A DNA stretch of 64,000 bases. Source: Paraclostridium dentum (GTDB taxonomy: Bacteria; Bacillota; Clostridia; Peptostreptococcales; Peptostreptococcaceae). The position numbers were made by a program, and so were the translations under genes. The notes below the pieces were generated by a model. That model had not been told where the DNA came from, made no database searches, and was given only the letters and a program-made list of their open reading frames with translations. The stretch covers positions 51,676 to 115,675 of the forward strand of contig NZ_WIPK01000009.1 in the NCBI RefSeq assembly GCF_012922555.1, read 5' to 3'. Each line of letters starts with the position of its first letter. Positions within the stretch are counted from its first letter, which is position 1. Positions 51,788 through 61,177 of this stretch are shown one piece after another.

Positions 51788-51928
51788 AAAAAGCTATTTC
51801 AAAATAAAATAATGTAGTAAAAGGTTAAAATGTAAGATTTAGCGACTTCTAAAGCATCTTTCCAGCTTTAGGAGCAAACCTTATATTTTAACCTTTTTAC
51901 TAATACGCTATTTTGAGATAGCTTTTTT
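51786..51928. terminator. 3'-end hairpin element E between capA-like and FMN dehydrogenase genes
   Basis: AAAAAAGCTATC/T and its complement form the outer stem. TAAAAAGGTTAAAATATAAG pairs with its complement inside. On the minus strand the core is GGTTTGCTCC opposite GTCGCTAAAT around a TAAAGC/GCTTTA hairpin, as in elements A-D. T-tracts on both sides fit bidirectional termination of these convergent genes. Confidence 0.85.
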
Positions 51929-51931
51929 AAT

Positions 51932-52954
51932 TTATGCTTTTTTAAATATTACTTTCTCATCTATATCTTTTATAGTTTGACATCCTGTTAAAATCATAGT
52001 AGATTCAATTTCATTTATAACCTTCTTAACATACATATCTACACCTTCACTAAGCCCACCAAATGAAGCTGTCACAAATGGTCTTCCTATTAAAATTCCA
52101 TCTGCTCCAAGTCCTAGCATTTTGACCACATCAACCCCAGTTCTAACTCCTCCATCTGCAAGTATAGTAACCTTACCTTTAACAGCCGAAGCTATATCTT
52201 CAAGTACATCGCACACTCCTGGAGTATGGTCTAAAACTCTACCTCCATGGTTAGATACAACTATAGCATCTACACCAGCTTCTACAGCCATTAAAGCATC
52301 TTCCTTAGTCATTATACCTTTTAATATAAACGGTAGGTTTGTAGATGCTTTTAAATCCTTTATAGCATCAATTGACTTTGGTTCTACAGTTTTACCATGC
52401 ATAGATAAAGTAACTAGTCCGCATGCATCTATATCTACTCCTACTGCAAAGGCTCCAGCTTCTTCAGCTAATTTAATCTTTCTTTTTATATCTGAATTCT
52501 CCCAAGGCTTTATAAATACTATTCCATTTCCATCAAACTCTTTTATTACTCTTAAATTTTCTATTAAAAATTCATCTACTGCAGTATCTCCTACCATAGG
52601 ATAAATTTCATTTTTTAAACATCCATCTACAACACTAGTTATATATTCTCTTTCACTTAACTTACCACCCATGTTAAGTGTTGTGCCTGTTATAGGCGCA
52701 GCAAATATAGGAGCTTTCATTTTTTTCCCAAACAGTTCTACCTTTGTGTCTGGATTTTTCACATTATGAATAACCCTCATATTCAATTTTACTTTATCTA
52801 AGCTTTCATAGTTTTCTATAAATGCACTTCCAGTCCCTTTCCCTCCCATTCCAGGAACTTCACTTGCACAAACTACTCCATTACAAACTTTGCAAACTCT
52901 ACAGCTTCCATTTAGATTTTCTCTTGCTTGTTTTAACATTTCTTTATAGTCCAT
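51932..52954 (-). CDS. FMN-dependent alpha-hydroxy-acid oxidising enzyme family protein
   Basis: This 340-residue TIM-barrel flavoprotein has APITGTT, LPFILKGIMTKEDALMAVEAGVDAIVVSNHGGRVLDHTPG and VTILADGGVRTGVDVVKMLGLGADGILIGRPF, the FMN-phosphate and active His of the lactate/glycolate oxidase class. The N-terminal CRVCKVCNGVVC is a cysteine cluster peculiar to the clostridial group and may hold a metal or an Fe-S cluster. Whether it is a dehydrogenase for lactate or another hydroxyacid is not decided. Confidence 0.85.
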   Translation of the reverse strand: MDYKEMLKQARENLNGSCRVCKVCNGVVCASEVPGMGGKGTGSAFIENYESLDKVKLNMRVIHNVKNPDTKVELFGKKMKAPIFAAPITGTTLNMGGKLSEREYITSVVDGCLKNEIYPMVGDTAVDEFLIENLRVIKEFDGNGIVFIKPWENSDIKRKIKLAEEAGAFAVGVDIDACGLVTLSMHGKTVEPKSIDAIKDLKASTNLPFILKGIMTKEDALMAVEAGVDAIVVSNHGGRVLDHTPGVCDVLEDIASAVKGKVTILADGGVRTGVDVVKMLGLGADGILIGRPFVTASFGGLSEGVDMYVKKVINEIESTMILTGCQTIKDIDEKVIFKKA

Positions 52955-52996
52955 AAAAACCTCTCCCTTAGCATAATTTATAATTAAATTATATCA

Positions 52997-53764
52997 CTAT
53001 AATATATTTTTTAAAAAACTTCTTCTGTGTATAGTTGTTATTCCATGCTCTCTAATAGCTTTGTAATGTTGGTCCGTTCCATATCCTTTATGAGAAGCAA
53101 ATCCGTACTCAGGATACATTTTATCATATTCATACATTATACTATCCCTTGTAACCTTTGCTAATATACTAGCTGCAGCTATAGATATAGATTTAGAGTC
53201 TCCTTTAATAATAGACTTTTGGTCTATACTCACATCTGGAACATGTGCAGCATCAACTAATAAATAATCTGGTGCTTTCTTCAAGCAGTTTATAGCTTTT
53301 TTCATCGCCATATATGTTGCATTTAATATGTTATATTCATCTATCTCTTCTCTTTGAACTATACCTATTCCATAGTCAAGAGCTTGATCTCTTATTATAT
53401 CAAATAATTCATCTCTTTTAGCCTCACTCAATTTTTTAGAGTCATTTATACCCTCTATCTTAGTCCCTGGTTTAAAAACTACAACAGCTGCAACAACAGG
53501 ACCTGCTAGTGGACCTCTACCTGCTTCATCTATTCCTCCAATATATGTATATCCGTTTTCATATCCTTCATTTTCAAATGTGTTTATAAGTTCTAATCTT
53601 TCATTTTCCGCTCTTATTTTATCTAGTTTTTTAGCTAATTTTATAGCTATATTTTTAACTGATTTTCTCTCATCATCCTTTAAAATGTCTATATACTTTA
53701 AATATTCATCTGTGCTTATCGAATCAATAATTGCATTTATTTCCTTAACACTTTTATCTTTCAT
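52997..53764 (-). CDS. rnhB: ribonuclease HII
   Basis: This 255-residue enzyme removes RNA from RNA-DNA hybrids and misincorporated ribonucleotides. The core is GGIDEAGRGPLAGPVVAAVVVF (first Asp and Glu), LVDAAHVPD and ASILAKVTRDSIM, with the late GYASHKGYGT-like block. An N-terminal helical extension of about 75 residues precedes the domain, as in many Firmicutes. It follows nrdJ. Confidence 0.96.
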   Translation of the reverse strand: MKDKSVKEINAIIDSISTDEYLKYIDILKDDERKSVKNIAIKLAKKLDKIRAENERLELINTFENEGYENGYTYIGGIDEAGRGPLAGPVVAAVVVFKPGTKIEGINDSKKLSEAKRDELFDIIRDQALDYGIGIVQREEIDEYNILNATYMAMKKAINCLKKAPDYLLVDAAHVPDVSIDQKSIIKGDSKSISIAAASILAKVTRDSIMYEYDKMYPEYGFASHKGYGTDQHYKAIREHGITTIHRRSFLKNIL

Positions 53765-53805
53765 CTTTTATCTCCTTATTTTTTATCTTTACTTTATATT
53801 TTATC

Positions 53806-53846
53806 AAAAAATTAAAGCGCTTAATATAAATTTAAGCACTTTAATT
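53806..53846 (-). terminator. terminator after nrdJ
   Basis: AAAGTGCTTAAATT and AATTTATATTAAGCGCTTT-type complementary arms form a hairpin on the minus strand, followed by AATTTTTT, directly after the nrdJ stop. Confidence 0.8.
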
Positions 53847-53856
53847 TTAAATTTTA

Positions 53857-55983
53857 TTAATTACACCCGCTGTATCCACACTTTAAGCAAATACTACATC
53901 CTCCTGTATTTGCCATTTGTTCATTTCCACACTCTGGGCATATGAATTTTTCATTTTTATCATCTTCAGTTACACATATTTCTTCTTTTAAATCATTTTC
54001 TTCTTTTTCATATTTAGGTTTTTCATTTATAAGTACTCCACTTCGTTTACATCCATCTCTAAATATAGTTACTCCTTTTAAGTTGTGTTTCCAAGCCTTA
54101 ATATAAATCTCATACACATCTTCAACTGTTGTTTCATAAGGAAGATTTATAGTAGATGAAATTGATGCATCAATATATTGCTGCCATGCTTGTTGCATTT
54201 TTATTCTGTCTTCATAATCTAAATTCATAGCTGTTACAAATATATCAGGTAAATCTTTTTCATCGGTTATATTTTTTAAATCCATATATTCTTTTACTAT
54301 AGGAGTATATACTTTGTAATATACATCTTCGTCATGTAAACTTTCAGTTTTTCTTATATACGAAACATTAAATATAGGTTCAATTCCACCACTTATTCCT
54401 AGCATAGTAGATATAGATCCAGTAGGTGGTATAGTTAGAAGTTGAGAGTTTCTAAGTCCATATAATTTAACTAATTCTTTTATATCATCATCTATATTAT
54501 CATTGAAAAATTTAGATTTTAAAATAGCTTCTTTTTTATATTCTTTAAATGGACCATATTCTTTTGCTAGTAATGATGACTGTTTAACTGCTTCATTTAG
54601 CATGGTTCTAGCTATGAATTTACATAGCTCTATTGATTTATCAGAACCATATCTCATATTCATTTTTATAAGCATATCCCCTATACCCATAACACCTAAT
54701 CCGATTTGTCTATATCTATCAACACTTATCTTTTGTTCTTGTAATGGATGTAAGTCCAGCCCTTCATCTAAAACTTGATTTAGAGCTATTACAGACTCTC
54801 TAACACACGCTTTAAATTTATTAATATCAAACGTAGCACTTGTCCCAAATGGTTGTATTACAAACTCAGATAAATTTATAGACCCTAGTAAACAACTTCC
54901 CCCACTTGGTAATGGCTCTTCTGCACAAGGATTTACTCCCGCATAAGCAAATTCTTTATCTTCACTCATAAGATGATGTTTTTTTATATTATCCCAAAAT
55001 AATATTCCTGGTTCTGCATAGTCCCAATTATTTTTACATAATTTCATGAATAACTTTTTAGCATCTACTTCCTTTATAATATGTTCATTATTTCCTTCTA
55101 CTATAAATTCACATCTATAAGTTTCATTATTTTCAACAGCTTTCATAAACTCATCATTTATTCTCACTGATATGTTAGCTTTTGTTATTTTAGTTAAATC
55201 CGTTTTTATATCTATAAAATCCTCTATATCTGGATGACTTACTTCCATTGAAATCATAAGCGCTCCACGTCTGCCTCTTTGACCTATTAATCCTGTAGTC
55301 ATACTATATAGTTCCATAAATGAAACTGCCCCAGTTGTATTTTTAGCAGAATTATTAACCTTAGCTCCTCTAGGTCTTAATTTAGATATATCAATTCCAA
55401 CTCCACCACCATAGCTAAATGTTCTTGCAAGTTTTTTTGCTGTATCAAATATATCTTCTAAATTATCTTTTGGTGGTTCTAAAACGTAGCAATTTGAGTA
55501 TGTAACTTTTAATCCATCTTTATATAATCCTCTATTAGCTAAAATTCTACCTGCAAATAGAAACTTTTTCTGTCTTATTAACTTTCCTATTCTAGTATTT
55601 TTAGCAGATATTCTATTCATCCATTCATCAAAGTTTTCTTTATTATATCTATATTTATTTTTCCATATAGATTTTTGTAATTCGTCCATATCCCAGGGTT
55701 TTTTTCTTATATTAGCTCTTTTTTCTCTATATAAAATATAGTGTTTTGCTACATCTTTTCTATTAGATTCCATAAGTAATACTTCTACTAAGTCTTGAAT
55801 TTCTTCAACATTTAAAGACTTATCACTATTTTTAAAAATTTCCTCAACTTTATTTGCTATTTCATTTCCTAGATTTTTATCTATTCCTTTTTCACTATTT
55901 ATTGTTGATTTATAAACTGCATCTGCAATTTTTACTTTACTAAATTTTTCAATACTTCCATCTCTTTTTATGATTTTTTTCAT
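53857..55983 (-). CDS. nrdJ: adenosylcobalamin-dependent ribonucleotide reductase (class II)
   Basis: This enzyme of about 708 residues makes deoxynucleotides. It has an N-terminal ATP-cone (IIKRDGSIEKFSKVKIADAV), the thiol Cys in VTYSNCYVLEPP, the radical-chemistry region NPCAEEPLPSGGSCLLGSIN and a C-terminal zinc-ribbon (CPECG...CLKCGYSGC). The size and lack of a separate radical subunit gene fit the B12-dependent class. The ATG at 55981-55983 has TTGGAGG upstream; an earlier ATG overlaps noncoding sequence. Confidence 0.94.
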   Translation of the reverse strand: MKKIIKRDGSIEKFSKVKIADAVYKSTINSEKGIDKNLGNEIANKVEEIFKNSDKSLNVEEIQDLVEVLLMESNRKDVAKHYILYREKRANIRKKPWDMDELQKSIWKNKYRYNKENFDEWMNRISAKNTRIGKLIRQKKFLFAGRILANRGLYKDGLKVTYSNCYVLEPPKDNLEDIFDTAKKLARTFSYGGGVGIDISKLRPRGAKVNNSAKNTTGAVSFMELYSMTTGLIGQRGRRGALMISMEVSHPDIEDFIDIKTDLTKITKANISVRINDEFMKAVENNETYRCEFIVEGNNEHIIKEVDAKKLFMKLCKNNWDYAEPGILFWDNIKKHHLMSEDKEFAYAGVNPCAEEPLPSGGSCLLGSINLSEFVIQPFGTSATFDINKFKACVRESVIALNQVLDEGLDLHPLQEQKISVDRYRQIGLGVMGIGDMLIKMNMRYGSDKSIELCKFIARTMLNEAVKQSSLLAKEYGPFKEYKKEAILKSKFFNDNIDDDIKELVKLYGLRNSQLLTIPPTGSISTMLGISGGIEPIFNVSYIRKTESLHDEDVYYKVYTPIVKEYMDLKNITDEKDLPDIFVTAMNLDYEDRIKMQQAWQQYIDASISSTINLPYETTVEDVYEIYIKAWKHNLKGVTIFRDGCKRSGVLINEKPKYEKEENDLKEEICVTEDDKNEKFICPECGNEQMANTGGCSICLKCGYSGCN

Positions 55984-56104
55984 ACTATACCTCCAACCTA
56001 TACATAAAAGTTTCCTTATATAAATACACTTTTTGTCTACTGTATTAAACATTATTTATATATTTTTAATTTTAAATTAATATCTTATACTTAATTTTTA
56101 GTAT

Positions 56105-56138
56105 AAAAAAGTCGTTGATAATTTTATCAACGACTTTA
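56105..56138 (-). terminator. terminator after brnQ
   Basis: AAAGTCGTTGATAA and TTATCAACGACTTT form a long stem followed by TTTT on the minus strand. Confidence 0.9.
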
Positions 56139-56160
56139 TGTTTTCTTATATTAACTTTTA

Positions 56161-57483
56161 TTATTCGTATTCTACACTCATGCAGTTACTTGTCTTAACA
56201 AAGTTTCCTAATATTCCACCTACTATTGCAGGTACTATCCAGTTAAATCCTATCTTAGCAAATGGTAATACTTCTAAGAATGGTATGTGTACTGGTAATC
56301 CATAAGTTTTAGCTAATGAATTAACTACACCTAATATACTTATTATTAAAGTTACATATGCTGCACCTTTTATAGCATTATCATTTTTAATTTGATCTTT
56401 AAATAATGTTGTTATTACTAGTAGTATAGTTACTGGGTAAACCATATCAAGTATTGGTGCTGAGAATTTAATTATAGTGTCAACTCCAAAGTTAGATACT
56501 ATAGCACTGAATACACATACAACAACAACTACTACTTCATATTTTAATTTATTGTTAGTAATTTTAGTGAAATATTGTCCTGTAGCTGATGTTAATCCTA
56601 TAGCTGTTGTTAAACAAGCTAGAGCTACTATTATTCCTAGTATAGCTTTACCTGGATATCCAAGTAATTGTTCTGTTATTCCAACTATTAATGAAGCTTG
56701 AGATATTGAGCTTATATCTTGTCCTGCAAAGCTTTGAGATATAGTTGCTCCTAAGAATGTAAGTCCTCCATAAACAAAACATAAAGCTACTCCTGCTACT
56801 ATACCAGCTTTTATTGTTAAACTCACTTTTTCTGAGTTACTTTCATATCCTTTATTGTGTAAAGATGCAATTATTATAGTTGAAAGTGCAACTGCTCCTA
56901 ACGCATCCATTGTTTGATATCCTTGTGATACTCCATTTGAAAATACGTTGTCTACTAAAGTGTCTGGGCTTATTTGTCCTAATGGTGTTATTATACCTTT
57001 TATTATTAAAAGAGCTAACGCAACAAGTAATGCTGGTGTTAACACTTTTCCTATTATATCTACAACCTTAGATGGTCTTATTGTAAGTAATAACACTATT
57101 GCAAAGAATATTATAGAGAATATTACTGGAGATACAGCATTTCCTATTATAGGTTGTACACCCATTTCAAATGTTGTAGCTGCTGTTCTAGGTATTGCTA
57201 ATAAAGGTCCTAGACAAATCATTATAGCTATTCCTACAACTTTTGATAAAGATTTACCTGCTCTTCCTAAAATCTTATTAACATCTCCTCCGCATTTTGC
57301 TGCTGCTGCTATAGCTAGTAATGCTAGTCCTACATCAGCTAATATAAATCCTGAGAATCCCGTCATCCAACTTTCACCAGATATAAGTCCTAAAAATGGT
57401 GGGAAGATAAGATTTCCTGCTCCAAAGAACATAGCAAAAAGTGCAAATCCCACTATAATTATATCTTTGTTCGTATTTTTCAT
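56161..57483 (-). CDS. brnQ: branched-chain amino acid transporter (LIVCS family)
   Basis: This 440-residue secondary transporter has about twelve membrane segments, starting with the family block FALFAMFFGAGNLIFPPFLG. It imports leucine, isoleucine and valine with sodium or protons. The gene is monocistronic, with GGGGGC before the start. It fits a lifestyle that ferments amino acids and is a likely CodY target, but I see no clear box in the 57484-57700 stretch. Confidence 0.94.
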   Translation of the reverse strand: MKNTNKDIIIVGFALFAMFFGAGNLIFPPFLGLISGESWMTGFSGFILADVGLALLAIAAAAKCGGDVNKILGRAGKSLSKVVGIAIMICLGPLLAIPRTAATTFEMGVQPIIGNAVSPVIFSIIFFAIVLLLTIRPSKVVDIIGKVLTPALLVALALLIIKGIITPLGQISPDTLVDNVFSNGVSQGYQTMDALGAVALSTIIIASLHNKGYESNSEKVSLTIKAGIVAGVALCFVYGGLTFLGATISQSFAGQDISSISQASLIVGITEQLLGYPGKAILGIIVALACLTTAIGLTSATGQYFTKITNNKLKYEVVVVVVCVFSAIVSNFGVDTIIKFSAPILDMVYPVTILLVITTLFKDQIKNDNAIKGAAYVTLIISILGVVNSLAKTYGLPVHIPFLEVLPFAKIGFNWIVPAIVGGILGNFVKTSNCMSVEYE

Positions 57484-57702
57484 ATTAAAGCCCCCTAAAA
57501 AATTTCTTTTTATTTAGATTAAATATTCTGAAAATATTATATGATAGTTTTTTCTAACTGTCAATAATATTGTCAATATACAAAATATTACGAATATTCC
57601 GTCTAATCCTATATATTTCTAGAGTTAAGTTATTCCAAATATTTCAGCCTTTAAGTTAAATTTTTATCATAAAAAAATTTTTTTATGGCTTACCTATAAA
57701 TG

Positions 57703-57797
57703 AAAAAAAATAGAGTTTAGACTTTATAAAAATAGCCCCTTTACAGTGAAAACACTGGCTTTGAAGGATTCTATTTTTTTATCTAATCTCTATTTAT
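57703..57797 (-). terminator. double-layer terminator hairpin after ylqF
   Basis: AAATAGAG and CTCTATTT close the outer stem. Inside, AATAG/CTATT, CAAAG/TAAAG-type and CCAGTG/CACTG pairs form a second hairpin with an asymmetric TCC-containing loop. A T-run follows. It is similar in build to the A-E family but lacks the GTCGCT core. The rest of 57484-57807 is AT-rich with no gene. Confidence 0.75.
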
Positions 57798-57807
57798 TAA
57801 AATAGCT

Positions 57808-58713
57808 TTAACAATCAATCATATCTTTAGGTACTTCTAAAGTTATTCTTCCTATCTTACCATCTCTGAATTCATTTAGAACTGTTGTTGCAATTCTTGT
57901 ATAATCCAACTCATTTTTTCTCAAAATAAGACCTCTTTTAATTCCTATTTTATCCATAGTTTCTATAGGAGTTTCTCCAAGCTCTTCCAGTTTATATCTT
58001 TCTTTTAATTTTTCTGGTTCTATTTCCATTAATTTCTCTATTAATTTAAGACCTAAAGTGTCCACGTCTAAAACTTCATCTTTTATAGCTCTACAAAATG
58101 CTAATTTTAAAGCTACTTCTTCATCTTCAAATTTAGGCCATAATATACCTGGAGTATCTAATAGCTCTAAGTTACCTTTTAACTTAACCCATTGCTTACC
58201 TTTAGTTACTCCTGGCTTATCTCCTGTTTGAGTACTTTTTCTTCCTGTAAGCTTATTTATAAGAGAAGATTTACCTACATTTGGAATTCCAACGATCATT
58301 ATTCTTATAGGTCTCTCTATTCTTCCCTTTTTAACTAAAGCTTCCATTTTTTCTCTAGTTTCATTTTTACATTCTTCTATTATTTTATTTACGCCTTTTC
58401 CCTTTAAAGTATCTACTGGTATAGCTTTTATTCCTCTTTTTTTGTAATAATCAACCCATTGGTTTAATTTATTTTGATCTGATATATCACTTTTGTTTAA
58501 AACTACAACTCTTGGTTTATCTCCAACAAATCTATCTATATCAGGATTCCTACTACTAAGTGGTATTCTTGCATCTAAAAGTTCTACAACAACATCGACT
58601 AATTTTAAGTTGTTTCTTACTAAGTCTTTAGTTTTTTTCATATGCCCTGGATACCAGTTTATATGTAAACTATCATCTCTTAAGTATTCATCTGTCATTC
58701 TTTGTATTTTCAT
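57808..58713 (-). CDS. ylqF: ribosome biogenesis GTPase YlqF/RbgA
   Basis: This 301-residue circularly permuted GTPase needed for late 50S assembly has the G4 motif NKSD before the P-loop GIPNVGKSSLINKL, which is diagnostic, and DTPG for G3. The N-terminal WYPGHMKKTKDLV is the usual start motif. It follows rplS in the ribosome block. The start has AAGGAG. Confidence 0.96.
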   Translation of the reverse strand: MKIQRMTDEYLRDDSLHINWYPGHMKKTKDLVRNNLKLVDVVVELLDARIPLSSRNPDIDRFVGDKPRVVVLNKSDISDQNKLNQWVDYYKKRGIKAIPVDTLKGKGVNKIIEECKNETREKMEALVKKGRIERPIRIMIVGIPNVGKSSLINKLTGRKSTQTGDKPGVTKGKQWVKLKGNLELLDTPGILWPKFEDEEVALKLAFCRAIKDEVLDVDTLGLKLIEKLMEIEPEKLKERYKLEELGETPIETMDKIGIKRGLILRKNELDYTRIATTVLNEFRDGKIGRITLEVPKDMIDC

Positions 58714-58809
58714 ATATTTTCTCCTTTTTCTAATATTAAAAACACAAATTATTTTATCTAAACTTATAATTTATATTTATAAAAATTTATTTTAATCTAA
58801 TTAATAGTA

Positions 58810-58837
58810 AAAAAGGAGACTGAAATCTCAGTCCCCT
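58810..58837 (-). terminator. terminator after rplS
   Basis: GGGGACTGAGA/TCTCAGTCTCC-type arms pair on the minus strand, followed by TTTTTT. Confidence 0.88.
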
Positions 58838-58852
58838 GTATAGTAAAGTTTA

Positions 58853-59197
58853 TTATCTAGCTTCTTTTATCTTAGCAGCTTTACCTACTCTACCTCTTAA
58901 GTAGTTTAGTTTAGCTCTTCTTACTTTACCTTTTCTAGTTACTTCTATCTTCTCTAATTTTGGAGAATGAACAGGGAATGTTCTTTCTACTCCAACGTTG
59001 AAAGATATTTTTCTTACAGTGAAAGTTTCTCTAGCTCCTCCACCTTGTCTCTTTAATACAACACCTTCGAATATTTGTATTCTTTCTCTTTTTCCTTCAA
59101 CTATTCTAACGTGTACTTTTACAGTGTCCCCAGGTCCAAAGTTAGGAACTTCATTTTTTAATTGCTCTTGCTCTAATGATCTTAATATTTCGTTCAT
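58853..59197 (-). CDS. rplS: 50S ribosomal protein L19
   Basis: This 114-residue protein matches L19 along its length: [43 protein letters not shown], and [12 protein letters not shown] at the end. It sits after trmD and before ylqF, as is standard. Confidence 0.98.
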   Translation of the reverse strand: MNEILRSLEQEQLKNEVPNFGPGDTVKVHVRIVEGKRERIQIFEGVVLKRQGGGARETFTVRKISFNVGVERTFPVHSPKLEKIEVTRKGKVRRAKLNYLRGRVGKAAKIKEAR

Positions 59198-59303
59198 TTT
59201 AATCCTCCTGGTATCATAGACGCTCTTAATTACTTGACCATTTGTAAGCAGAGGAACGCCCGTTTTATTTTTTCAACAGATTTTATTATACTATATGTCC
59301 TAT

Positions 59304-59996
59304 TTATTTACAAGCTTTTTTGTATAAATCAGGACGTCTTTCTTTAGTTATTTCAATAGCTTTCTCATGTCTCCACTCATCTATTTTCTTATGATTTCCA
59401 GACAGTAAAACTTCCGGAACTTCCATTCCCATAAATTCTCTAGGTCTAGTATAATGAGGGTACTCTAATAAATCATCTTTAAATGATTCCTCTTCAAAGG
59501 ATTCATTTTGACTTAATACACCTGGTATAAGCCTTGAAATTGAGTCTATAAGAATTAGTGCAGGAAGTTCTCCTCCTGTTAATACATAATCTCCTATAGA
59601 TATTTCATCGGTAACTATAGAATCAATGATTCTTTGATCTATTCCTTCATAGTGCCCACATAAAAGTATTACATCTTCAAATGTTGACATTTCACTAGCT
59701 ATATTTTGATTGTGAACTTTACCCTTAGGAGTTAAATATACAACTCTAGGATCTTTTATATCAAACTTATCTATAATATGTTTATATGTATCATATATTG
59801 GTTGTGGAGTCATTACCATGCCTGCTCCACCTCCAAAAGGATAATCATCTACCTTTTTATGCTTATTAGTAGAAAAGTCTCTTATATTGTATATGTTTAC
59901 TTCAATAATACCTTTTTCTACAGCCCTTTTCATTATACTCTCATTCATATAAGAATTGAATATTTCTGGGAATAGCGTCATTATATGAAATCTCAT
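59304..59996 (-). CDS. trmD: tRNA (guanine37-N1)-methyltransferase
   Basis: This 230-residue SPOUT-knot enzyme has MTLFPEIF, the LLCGHYEGIDQRI knot block and SIGDYVLTGGELPALILIDSI. It methylates G37 of tRNAs with a G at position 36, keeping the reading frame. It follows rimM by 15 bases. Confidence 0.97.
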   Translation of the reverse strand: MRFHIMTLFPEIFNSYMNESIMKRAVEKGIIEVNIYNIRDFSTNKHKKVDDYPFGGGAGMVMTPQPIYDTYKHIIDKFDIKDPRVVYLTPKGKVHNQNIASEMSTFEDVILLCGHYEGIDQRIIDSIVTDEISIGDYVLTGGELPALILIDSISRLIPGVLSQNESFEEESFKDDLLEYPHYTRPREFMGMEVPEVLLSGNHKKIDEWRHEKAIEITKERRPDLYKKACK

Positions 59997-60011
59997 AATA
60001 TCACCTTAAAA

Positions 60012-60527
60012 TTAATCTAACATTCCCTTTATAGGGTCTATTATCATTTTTCTTTCTTCTATATCTATCTCAGGTACAAATTTCATAACAGCTGGTATAA
60101 GATATTCTTTATTATCTTCACCTTTAATTACATAAACATCATTAGCTGCATATTGTAAAACATCATCTAATACACCTACATGTTTATTATCTACTGTATA
60201 AACGTCTATACCAATCATATCAGCAATAAAGAACTCGTCTTCATCTAATTCTTTTGACTCTTCTCTAGATACATAGATATTTTTGTTAACTATCTTTTCA
60301 GCCATTTCTACTGTATCTATTCCTTTTATTTTCATTATAACTAAGTTACCTTTATATCTAACATTTTGTACTTTATATTCTGTATTAAGGTCTTTTCCTA
60401 TATAAAAAGTATCCAAGTCGTCATATCTATATATATCATCCGTTGTGGAGTAAATTCTTACTTCACCTTTTAAACCTTGTGTTTTTACTATTTGTCCTAT
60501 TTTAAAATGAGTTAATTTATTTTCCAT
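60012..60527 (-). CDS. rimM: 16S rRNA processing/ribosome maturation factor RimM
   Basis: This 171-residue protein has the N-terminal RimM barrel (FKIGQIVKTQGLKGEVRIY) and the C-terminal PRC-barrel (DMIGIDVYTVDNKHVGVLDDVLQ, YLIPAVMKFVPEIDIEERKMII). It assists 30S head assembly. It begins after a terminator that follows khpA, so it probably has separate transcription. Confidence 0.96.
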   Translation of the reverse strand: MENKLTHFKIGQIVKTQGLKGEVRIYSTTDDIYRYDDLDTFYIGKDLNTEYKVQNVRYKGNLVIMKIKGIDTVEMAEKIVNKNIYVSREESKELDEDEFFIADMIGIDVYTVDNKHVGVLDDVLQYAANDVYVIKGEDNKEYLIPAVMKFVPEIDIEERKMIIDPIKGMLD

Positions 60528-60586
60528 AATCTCACCTTCTTTAAAAATTATGCTTTATCTTTGCGCAATATATACACAGTATATAC

Positions 60587-60617
60587 AAAAAGGACTAGGT
60601 TAATACCTAATCCTTTA
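60587..60617 (-). terminator. terminator between khpA and rimM
   Basis: AAAGGATTAGGT and ACCTAGTCCTTTTT form a stem on the minus strand that overlaps the khpA stop. It may give partial termination within the ribosome block. Confidence 0.8.
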
Positions 60618-60842
60618 TATTATTTCAAGAGTAACCTTTTTGTGGTCTCTATTTGAAGCAGATTTTATAACAGTTCTTATAGCTTTAGCTATTCTACCCT
60701 GCTTACCGATAACCTTACCCATGTCATCAGGGGCTACTTTTAATTTTAAGATAGTTTCTCCATCATTAAAAGTTTCCTCTACTTCAACTGCCTCTGGATT
60801 ATCGACAAGAGCCTTTGCTATATCTAGTACTAGCTCTTTCAT
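60615..60842 (-). CDS. khpA: KH-domain RNA-binding protein KhpA
   Basis: This 75-residue single KH domain has the GKQG loop in DDMGKVIGKQGRIAKAIRTVIKS. It works with KhpB in RNA binding and cell-size control. It lies 23 bases after rpsP, which is its usual place. Confidence 0.95.
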   Translation of the reverse strand: MKELVLDIAKALVDNPEAVEVEETFNDGETILKLKVAPDDMGKVIGKQGRIAKAIRTVIKSASNRDHKKVTLEII

Positions 60843-60865
60843 ATCAATTCACTCCTAAAAGAAAA

Positions 60866-61138
60866 TTACTTAGCTTGCTTAGAAGCTTCGAACTTTTCCA
60901 TTACTCCGTTGTTAACTAATAAAGTTTTAACTGTATCAGTTGGTTGTGCTCCACATCCTAACCATTTAACAGCTTTCTCATCGTTTATTTTAACTTGCTT
61001 TGGTTGAGATATTGGATTGTAGAATCCTATTTCTTCTATGAACTTTCCATCTCTTGGAGCTCTAGAATCTGCTACTACTATTCTGTAGAAAGGTTTTTTA
61101 TTTGATCCCATTCTTTTTAATCTTATTTTAACTGCCAT
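60866..61138 (-). CDS. rpsP: 30S ribosomal protein S16
   Basis: This 90-residue S16 has the typical start [20 protein letters not shown], then [19 protein letters not shown], and [12 protein letters not shown]. It follows ffh by about 40 bases. Confidence 0.98.
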   Translation of the reverse strand: MAVKIRLKRMGSNKKPFYRIVVADSRAPRDGKFIEEIGFYNPISQPKQVKINDEKAVKWLGCGAQPTDTVKTLLVNNGVMEKFEASKQAK

Positions 61139-61177
61139 ATCGACACCTCCGAAAAATTTTTATCTTTTTGTTTTCTA

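Noticed and set aside
57484-57700. T-box or other leader before brnQ
   Set aside because: No T-box sequence (TGGNACCGCG-type) or aptamer motif can be seen; the stretch is plain AT-rich.
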